A stretch of DNA of 11,803 nucleotides from Angelakisella sp. (GTDB lineage: Bacteria; Bacillota; Clostridia; Oscillospirales; Ruminococcaceae). The translations under genes were made by a program, and so were the position numbers. This document shows positions 7,423 through 11,803 of this stretch, in pieces; position 1 is the stretch's first letter, and every line of letters begins with the position of its first letter. The stretch covers positions 1 through 11,803 of the forward strand of contig JAAWEO010000042.1 in NCBI GenBank assembly GCA_022794295.1, written 5' to 3'. A model generated the notes under the pieces. That model did not search any database. It was given only the letters and a program-made list of their open reading frames with translations, and was not told where the DNA came from.

Positions 7423-7752
7423 ATGAATCGGACATTTATCCTGACCCTGGGTTTCGAACGGTTATGGGCAGGCATGGGCCTTGGTGACGAAGAACTGCGG
7501 GCGCTAGAGGAACTGCTCCGTTCCAATCCCAGCGCCGGGACAGTGATCCCCGGGCTTTCCGGCGCTCGAAAAGTCCGCATCCAGCTGCCAAACCGGGGAA
7601 AATCCGGCGGAGCCCGTGTTATTTATGTTGACCTGGTGGTGCATGAAGAAATTTATCTTTTATTGGCATACCCCAAAAATGCACAGGCTGACATGGATGC
7701 TGAACAGAAAAAGACCATCAAGAAGCTGATCGAAACTTTGAAAGAGGGCTGA
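7423..7752 (+). CDS. RelE/HigB-like type II toxin
   Basis: A 109 aa protein of the RelE/ParE superfamily, which commonly cleaves mRNA on the ribosome. The recognisable block is GKSGGARVIYVDLVVHEEIY (59-78), followed by LLLAYPKNAQADMD (79-92), the order seen in HigB-2/RelE toxins partnered with NadS-like antitoxins; a lysine-rich C-terminal helix (96-108) follows. The conserved basic and aromatic residues (R65, Y68, Y83, K85) fit an RNA-cutting site, but activity is inferred. It comes first in the operon, the reverse of most RelBE pairs, and is separated from the antitoxin gene by 4 bp. The coding sequence is visibly less GC-rich than neighbouring genes, which suggests separate acquisition. 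Confidence 0.88.
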   Translation: MNRTFILTLGFERLWAGMGLGDEELRALEELLRSNPSAGTVIPGLSGARKVRIQLPNRGKSGGARVIYVDLVVHEEIYLLLAYPKNAQADMDAEQKKTIKKLIETLKEG

Positions 7753-7756
7753 AACC

Positions 7757-8071
7757 ATGAGTGAATTTAATTTTTATGAGGAACTGAAGGCCAGCCTTGA
7801 ACAGGCCATCGCCTACAAGCAGGGCGACCACACCCAGGCCAGGGTTTCTGTGCGCAGCGTTCCCGACTTCCCCATTACCGCCACCGACGTGGTCCGGGTG
7901 CGGACAGAGCTGGAGCTTTCCCGCCAGACTCTGGCCCAGGTGGTAGGGGTCTCCCCCCGCACTGTGGCGGCCTGGGAGGCGGGCAGGGCCGCGCCCTCCA
8001 AAACCGCCCAGAGGCTGCTTTCCCTGCTGGAAAGCGATCATTCCCTGGTGGAGAGGCTGATGGGGTCTTGA
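7757..8071 (+). CDS. HTH antitoxin (NadS/HigA-like)
   Basis: A 104 aa DNA-binding protein, likely the antitoxin and autorepressor of the toxin before it. A helix-turn-helix is visible at about 44-80: VRTELELSRQTLAQVVGVS then PRTVAAWEAGRAAPS, the Cro/CI (XRE) pattern. The N-terminal part (1-40) would form the toxin-binding segment. A short GAGGG lies just before the ATG, overlapping the toxin's stop region. Repeat copy B starts 23 bp after the stop. Confidence 0.88.
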   Translation: MSEFNFYEELKASLEQAIAYKQGDHTQARVSVRSVPDFPITATDVVRVRTELELSRQTLAQVVGVSPRTVAAWEAGRAAPSKTAQRLLSLLESDHSLVERLMGS

Positions 8072-8094
8072 TGGGGGGGCTCTTTGTCTGATGG

Positions 8095-8424
8095 GGCCGC
8101 CTTAGGGCCGCATGGCGGCGGCCTTTAGAGGGTCGCATGGACCGGCCTTTTGGGCCGGTTCATGCGAGGGGGGCGGTTGTTGCAAAACACCCCACTGGGG
8201 TGTATTTGCAGGTTGGTTGCGTGCGGGGCGAGCAGGCTTCTCCTTTCTTTTTTTATCGCAAAAAGAAAGGAGCAAAGAAAAATGCTCACTCCGTATAAGG
8301 AATTTCGCCCTCTGCGGAGGGCGACCAGGGCGCCGCCCTGGACCTGCCACCCTTTGAAAAGGGCGGCCCCAAACTTTAGACCCTACGGGAGTGTGTGCGG
8401 GGCGAAGGGTTGTGCCTGGGGTCT
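8095..8424 (+). repeat. Structured intergenic repeat, copy B
   Basis: A 330 bp element used here as the reference orientation. Hairpins in order: GGCCGCC/GGCGGCC (8095-8123, with an extra GCCGC copy in the loop); a 15-bp stem at 8133-8167 with loop TTTTG and one G-T pair; a stem at 8181-8210 with one bulged base and loop ACT; a 13-bp T/A-rich stem at 8240-8272; TCGCCCTC/GAGGGCGA at 8305-8324; CCAGGGC/GCCCTGG at 8325-8341; a 10-bp stem with one mismatch at 8346-8367; and an outer AGACCC/GGGTCT pair (8378-8383 with 8419-8424). It fills the gap between the convergent antitoxin and rlmI-type genes, ending 25 bp before the latter's stop. Confidence 0.9.
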
Positions 8425-8448
8425 TGGGCTGTTGGGGGCTGTCTCGAT

Positions 8449-9681
8449 TCAAACCACCTGGAAAAGATAGAACTTCAAATAATTGGTCTCCGGGACATTC
8501 CAGAGGATGGGGTGGTCCGGAGACTGCTGCCGGGCCGCGATCTGGCGCAGTTCCACTGCGGCGTCCCGGGCGGCGGAACGAAGCATCCTCTCAAACAGCT
8601 CCCCTGTGGCAAAGTGGGAGCAGGAGCAGGTAGCCAGGTATCCCCCACGGGGTAGCAGCTTCATGGCCCGGTAGTTCAGTTCCTTGTAGCCCCGCATGGC
8701 GCTTTCCACCGTTTTTCGGGATTTGGTAAAGGCGGGCGGGTCCAGGATGATCAGGTCATAGGGAGCCGGGCCCGGCTCCTTTTCCAGCCGGGGCAGCAGG
8801 TCAAAGATGTCCGCCTCCAGGGGGGTGACCACCTGGGAAAGGCCGTTGAGGGCTGCGTTTTCCCGGACCATCTCCACCGCGGTCCGGGAGACATCCACGG
8901 CGGTCACCGCTGCCGCGCCCCCTCTGGCGGCGTTCAGGGCAAAGCTCCCCGTATGGGTAAAGCAGTCCAGCACCCGCTTTCCTGCCGCCAGCTCCGCCAC
9001 CGCCTGGCGGTTATATTTTTGGTCCAGAAAGAAGCCGGTCTTTTGCCCGTTTTCAAAATCCACCCGGTACCGGATGCCGTTTTCGGTGATCACCGTCCGG
9101 GTGCTCTCCGGGACAGGCACCCCGTCCAGGGGGAAGAAGCCCTTCCCCTCCGTAAGGCCCTCCAGGGCCCGGATGCCCACGTCGTTGCGCTCGTAGATAC
9201 CGGTGATCCTCTCCCCCGCCTCTGTAAGCACCTGGTACAGCAGGGGGAAGATCAGCGGCTTCAGGGCCTCCATCCCTGCCGAAAGGGTCTGGGTCACCAG
9301 CATCTCCCCAAAGCGGTCCACCGTCAGGCCGGGGAACTGGTCTGCCTCCCCAAAGATCAGGCGGCAGCAGCAGAACTGCTCCCCCATTACGGTGCGGCGG
9401 TAGTCAATGGCGTATCTCAGGCGGCGCTCCCAAAAGGCCCGGTCAAAGCGGTCGTTGGCATTGCGGGAGATCAGGCGCACCCGGATCTTGCTGGAAAGGC
9501 TCACCAGGCCGGTGCCCAGGTACTTGCCCCCCTGGGTCACCACGTCGGCCAGGCCCCCGTTCTCCAGGGGGTCGCTTTGGGGCAGGAGCTCCGCGGCGTA
9601 GACCCAGGGGTGTCCCCCCTGGATGGCCCGCTCCCCCTTGGAGGTCACAACGGCCCGGGGATAGCTTCTCTCCTGCTTCAT
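8449..9681 (-). CDS. rlmI: RlmI-type 23S rRNA (cytosine-5) methyltransferase
   Basis: A SAM-dependent rRNA methyltransferase of 410 aa, the RlmI/YwbD length; E. coli RlmI makes m5C1962 in 23S rRNA. An N-terminal PUA RNA-binding domain spans about 8-75 (KGERAIQGGHPWVYAAEL, 15-32). The linker and EEHAD-like region include FGEADQFPGLTVDR (110-123) and FFLDQKYNR (217-225). The SAM-binding loop is VLDCFTHTGSFALNAA (237-252). Catalytic motif IV is LDPPAF (313-318) and motif VI carries TCSCSH (351-356), where the m5C enzymes keep a catalytic cysteine. GGAGG lies 7 bases before the ATG. The start overlaps the preceding reductase gene's stop (ATGA). Repeat copy B follows. Confidence 0.93.
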   Translation of the reverse strand: MKQERSYPRAVVTSKGERAIQGGHPWVYAAELLPQSDPLENGGLADVVTQGGKYLGTGLVSLSSKIRVRLISRNANDRFDRAFWERRLRYAIDYRRTVMGEQFCCCRLIFGEADQFPGLTVDRFGEMLVTQTLSAGMEALKPLIFPLLYQVLTEAGERITGIYERNDVGIRALEGLTEGKGFFPLDGVPVPESTRTVITENGIRYRVDFENGQKTGFFLDQKYNRQAVAELAAGKRVLDCFTHTGSFALNAARGGAAAVTAVDVSRTAVEMVRENAALNGLSQVVTPLEADIFDLLPRLEKEPGPAPYDLIILDPPAFTKSRKTVESAMRGYKELNYRAMKLLPRGGYLATCSCSHFATGELFERMLRSAARDAAVELRQIAARQQSPDHPILWNVPETNYLKFYLFQVV

Positions 9682-10166
9682 ACCGGGTCCTCCCCTGTCA
9701 GCAGCCGGGCCACCGGCAGCAAGCCCTCCAGGTCCTCCTGGGTGAACCGCCCGGGCCGGGGGCTGTCCAGGTCCAGGACGCCAATGACCGCACCCTCCCG
9801 GGAAAGGAGGGGGATCACCAGCTCCGACCGGGAGGCCCCGTCACAGGCGATGTGCCCCGGGAAGGCGTGGACATCGGGGACCAGCTGGGGGGTCTTCTCC
9901 TTGGCGGCGGTGCCGCAGACCCCCTTCCCCCAGGGGATGCGCACGCAGGCCGGCTTCCCCTGGAAGGGTCCCAGCACCAGCTCCTCCCCCGCGGCGCGGT
10001 AAAAGCCCGCCCAGTTCAGCTCCGGCACGGCCTGCCATAGGAGGGCGGACAGATTTGCCATATTGGCGATGGGGTCTGTCTCCCCCTCCAAAAGGGCGGC
10101 AGCCCGGGCCTCAAGGAGGGGGTAAAGCTCCCCCTTCTCCCTCGGCCATAACAATTCCTGATACAT
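9678..10166 (-). CDS. msrC: Free methionine-(R)-sulfoxide reductase (fRMsr)
   Basis: A cytoplasmic single GAF-domain enzyme of 162 aa that reduces free methionine-R-sulfoxide, using thioredoxin-linked cysteines. Seen in the sequence: LNWAGFYR (50-57), LGPFQGKPACVRIPWGKGVC (65-84) and HIACDGASRSELVIPL (105-120), then GVLDLDSP (129-136). The three active cysteines are C74, C84 and C108, spaced 10 and 24 apart exactly as C84, C94 and C118 in E. coli fRMsr. The start at 10166 is supported by AGGAAGGAAG before the ATG. Translation is likely coupled to rlmI by the ATGA overlap. The MITE-like insertion lies 31 bp upstream and separates it from the ATL gene. Confidence 0.94.
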   Translation of the reverse strand: MYQELLWPREKGELYPLLEARAAALLEGETDPIANMANLSALLWQAVPELNWAGFYRAAGEELVLGPFQGKPACVRIPWGKGVCGTAAKEKTPQLVPDVHAFPGHIACDGASRSELVIPLLSREGAVIGVLDLDSPRPGRFTQEDLEGLLPVARLLTGEDPV

Positions 10167-10197
10167 GCTTCTTCTTCCTTCCTGGAGATTGTTCTTA

Positions 10198-10358
10198 GAG
10201 CCTATTCAAGATCTCCAAGTATGCCGAAAGGGCAGGGATTTTTCTGCCCTGCAAGGCAAAAAATCGCAGAAATACTTGGTGTATTACAAGATTTTTTAAC
10301 GCAGCAGGACAGGAAAAGACCTGCCCTGGCGGCGTGCGGGGAGATTTTGAATGGGCTC
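10198..10358. mobile_element. MITE-like inverted-repeat insertion, 161 bp
   Basis: Terminal inverted repeats of 19 bp, 10198-10216 and 10340-10358, match at 17 of 19 positions; the two differences are G-T pairs on the plus strand. They are flanked by TTA at 10195-10197 and 10359-10361, a 3-bp target duplication of the TNA type known for IS5-family (IS1031-group) elements. No transposase is encoded. The interior folds as nested hairpins: CCAAGTAT (10215-10222) with ATACTTGG (10272-10279), and GGGCAG/CTGCCC around 10230-10250. The right TTA is the reverse complement of the ATL stop codon TAA. Non-autonomous mobility and the helper family are inferred. Confidence 0.75.
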
Positions 10359-10712
10359 TTAAATTCCTTGCTCTTGAAAGGCGGCCCAAAGCGCCTCCTG
10401 CTCCTTTTCCCCGGGGCGCCAGCCGTATTTTTTCAGGTCCACCGTCTGGCCGGGGCTTACAGGCACCCCCTCGGCCTCCAGGCTCAGGCGCTGGATGCCC
10501 GGCTCCAAAAAGCACCTTGCCCCGCTCAGGTACCCCTGGCGGTTCACCACCCGGTGGGCGGGGACCTCTCCCCCGGTGCCGCGGCTCAGGACGGTGCCCA
10601 CCTGGCGGGGACACTGGGGCCTGCCGCACAGCAGGGCGATCTGGCCGTAGGTGGCGACCCGCCCTGGGGGGATGGCACGGCAGACCAGGCCCACCCGCTT
10701 GGGAAAATCCAC
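10359..10712 (-). CDS. Alkyltransferase-like protein (ATL), lacking the acceptor Cys
   Basis: A 117 aa protein of the O6-alkylguanine-DNA alkyltransferase fold. The acceptor motif PCHRV reads PAHRVV here (51-56), with Ala52 in place of cysteine, so it cannot accept alkyl groups. Other conserved parts remain: PPGRVATYGQIA (15-26, with DNA-binding Y22), the arginine finger in PRQVGTVLSRG (35-45, R36), and the lesion-pocket region YLSGA (61-65). ATL proteins bind O6-alkylguanine and hand the lesion to nucleotide excision repair; an Ala version is known in Thermus (TTHA1564). The start is read as GTG at 10712, 4 bp after the TraX-like stop. Its stop is formed by the TTA target duplication of the adjacent MITE. 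Full length for ATLs, so not truncated. Confidence 0.9.
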   Translation of the reverse strand: MDFPKRVGLVCRAIPPGRVATYGQIALLCGRPQCPRQVGTVLSRGTGGEVPAHRVVNRQGYLSGARCFLEPGIQRLSLEAEGVPVSPGQTVDLKKYGWRPGEKEQEALWAAFQEQGI

Positions 10713-10716
10713 TCCA

Positions 10717-11487
10717 TCACCCCCCGAACAGCATCACCCGCAGCCCCCACAGGGCCAAAAGGTGCGCCGGATAAAACAGATAGAACAGATACCGGGGCCC
10801 GCCCCGTCCCCGCTCCCCGTTGTACTGCCAGATGGGCACAAGGGCCAGGGGGGCGGTGATCTCCAGCCAAAAGATGGAGGCCCCCCACCAAAGGGTCAGG
10901 CAGGCCGCCAGGGTCCGGGCCCCTTTCCTGTTCCGGAACAGGTAAAAGACCAGGATCAGCACCACCCCAAAGGCCCCGTAGTCGGCGGAAAGAAGCTCCG
11001 CCAGGAGGACGCAGCACAGGGCCAGGAGATACCCGGCCAGACCCCGGTCCCCAAAGCGCCGGAGGGCGGCCATAGCCAGAAGCCCCAGCAGGAGGGTAAA
11101 AAAAACGTTCTGGTAGCCCGGGTCCCGCCAGCCATCCCCCAGGGCCAGGTTAAAGGGCAGCTCCGAAAGCAGGGCGAAGGCCCCCAGCCGGAGGGCGTAG
11201 CCCCTGACGCTGCGGGTATGAAGGAACCCCTCCACCAGCAGAAAGCAGAAGATGGGAAAGGCGACACGCCCCGCCAGCCGCAGGGGAATATCCACCTGCC
11301 GCAGCAGCGCCAGGCCGGGGCTGTTGAAGAAGGCGTCCATCTCCTCCCCGGCAACTGCCGCCCAGGTCACCGGGGATTCCAGAATGACCGCCCCGATATG
11401 GTCCAGGAGCATGGTCACAAGGGCAAGCCGTTTCAGGGCCATTCCCGTCAGGCCCCGGCCGGGGGCCGCCGCAGGGTGCAGGGGCAT
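10717..11487 (-). CDS. TraX family membrane protein
   Basis: A 256 aa protein with about seven to eight hydrophobic segments. Family signatures are LKRLALVTMLLDHIG (18-32), GRVAFPIFCFLLVEGFLHTR (73-92), LLSELPFNLALG (106-117), QNVFFTLLLG (126-135), DYGAFGVVLILVFYLFR (169-185), NGERG (223-227) and YLFYLFYPAHLLAL (233-246). Plasmid F TraX N-acetylates pilin; chromosomal Firmicute members have no defined substrate and no conjugation genes are nearby, so an acyl/acetyl transfer role is only inferred. GGAGG at 11495-11499, 7 bases before the ATG at 11487, supports this start over the in-frame M16. The first gene of the minus-strand operon with ATL, msrC and rlmI downstream. A small GGAAC/GTTCC hairpin at 11502-11515 lies just ahead of the ribosome binding site; no promoter was recognised between it and copy C. 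Confidence 0.92.
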   Translation of the reverse strand: MPLHPAAAPGRGLTGMALKRLALVTMLLDHIGAVILESPVTWAAVAGEEMDAFFNSPGLALLRQVDIPLRLAGRVAFPIFCFLLVEGFLHTRSVRGYALRLGAFALLSELPFNLALGDGWRDPGYQNVFFTLLLGLLAMAALRRFGDRGLAGYLLALCCVLLAELLSADYGAFGVVLILVFYLFRNRKGARTLAACLTLWWGASIFWLEITAPLALVPIWQYNGERGRGGPRYLFYLFYPAHLLALWGLRVMLFGG

Positions 11488-11593
11488 AGGGGGTCCTCCG
11501 TGGAACTTCTGTTCCGGTCTGGGACAGCGGCCCCGGGGGTGTGGACGGGGGCGGCTTGCTTTCTTGGTGTCTTTCTTTGGTGCTGCGGGTGGG

Positions 11594-11803
11594 GGCCGCC
11601 TGGCGGCGGCCTTTAGAGGGTCGCATGGACCGGCCTATGGGGCCGGTTCATGCGAGGGGGCGGTTGTTGCAAAACACCCCACTGGGGTGTATTTGCAGGT
11701 TGGTTGGGTGCAGGGCGAGCAGGCTTGATCCCTTCGGGACCGTGGCCTACGGCCACTTTCTTTTTTTCTTTCAAAAAGAAAGGAGCAAAGCCTCTCCGCG
11801 CTA
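11594..11803 (+). repeat. Structured intergenic repeat, copy C (cut by window end)
   Basis: Same orientation as copy B and close to it through the first three hairpins: GGCCGCC/GGCGGCC (11594-11611), the 15-bp stem with loop TATGG (11621-11655), and the bulged stem with loop ACT (11668-11697). After GGCTT it carries an insertion absent from A and B (about 11728-11755), with two small hairpins, TCCC/GGGA and GTGGCC/GGCCAC. The T/A-rich stem at 11756-11782 is reduced to 10 bp because the insertion replaces the outer left arm. The element continues past the window. It lies upstream of the TraX-like gene, unlike A and B, which are both downstream of convergent genes. Confidence 0.88.

Noticed and set aside
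8112..8357. Small protein frames in the repeat copies containing CCKTPHWGVFAGWL
   Set aside because: The peptide recurs only because the DNA is repeated. The run of G after the 15-bp stem differs in length between copies B and C, so the same downstream DNA is read in another frame in C (KHPTGVYLQVGW). Frame is not conserved, and no ribosome binding site is seen.
10359..10712. Active O6-methylguanine-DNA methyltransferase (Ogt)
   Set aside because: The acceptor cysteine is replaced by alanine and the protein is short, so ATL is the correct assignment.

Overview
The window looks like chromosomal DNA from a GC-rich, Gram-positive gut-type Clostridia (Oscillospiraceae/Flavonifractor-like). That placement is inferred from the high GC, AGGAGG-type ribosome binding sites, sigma-A promoters and gene families (YitT, split ThrE, TraX, YtcJ amidohydrolase). 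No rRNA or tRNA gene is present to confirm it.

Layout. (1) 1-500 is a gene-free leader with several hairpins and a diverged fragment of a repeat. (2) 501-3274, plus strand: a strong promoter drives a YtcJ-type amidohydrolase and an MscS-type channel. (3) 3296-3624 is repeat copy A, between convergent gene ends. (4) 3698-5992, minus strand: a promoter at 5965-5992 drives a YitT membrane protein, a metallo-beta-lactamase-fold hydrolase and a GNAT acetyltransferase, tightly packed. (5) 6092-7329, minus strand: the two halves of a ThrE-type exporter, overlapping by one base. (6) 7373-8071, plus strand: a promoter and a toxin-first RelE/HTH toxin-antitoxin pair. (7) 8095-8424 is repeat copy B, again between convergent gene ends. 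(8) 8449-11487, minus strand: TraX-like membrane protein, alkyltransferase-like protein (ATL), a 161 bp MITE-like insertion, free-methionine-sulfoxide reductase and RlmI-type rRNA methyltransferase. (9) 11594-11803 is repeat copy C, cut by the window end.

The most interesting content is the intergenic repeat. Copies A and B are about 330 bp each, in opposite orientations, and copy C is partial. Each is a chain of hairpins. Where copies differ, many stem changes are compensated on the other arm, and frames through the element are broken by indels. This points to a multicopy structured RNA or structured DNA element rather than a protein. A second, different element is the 161 bp inverted-repeat insertion in the minus-strand operon; its TTA target duplication supplies the stop codon of the ATL gene.

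The genes are mostly housekeeping or stress functions: osmotic release, amino acid export, oxidised methionine repair, alkyl-lesion recognition and rRNA methylation. No single pathway links the whole window.
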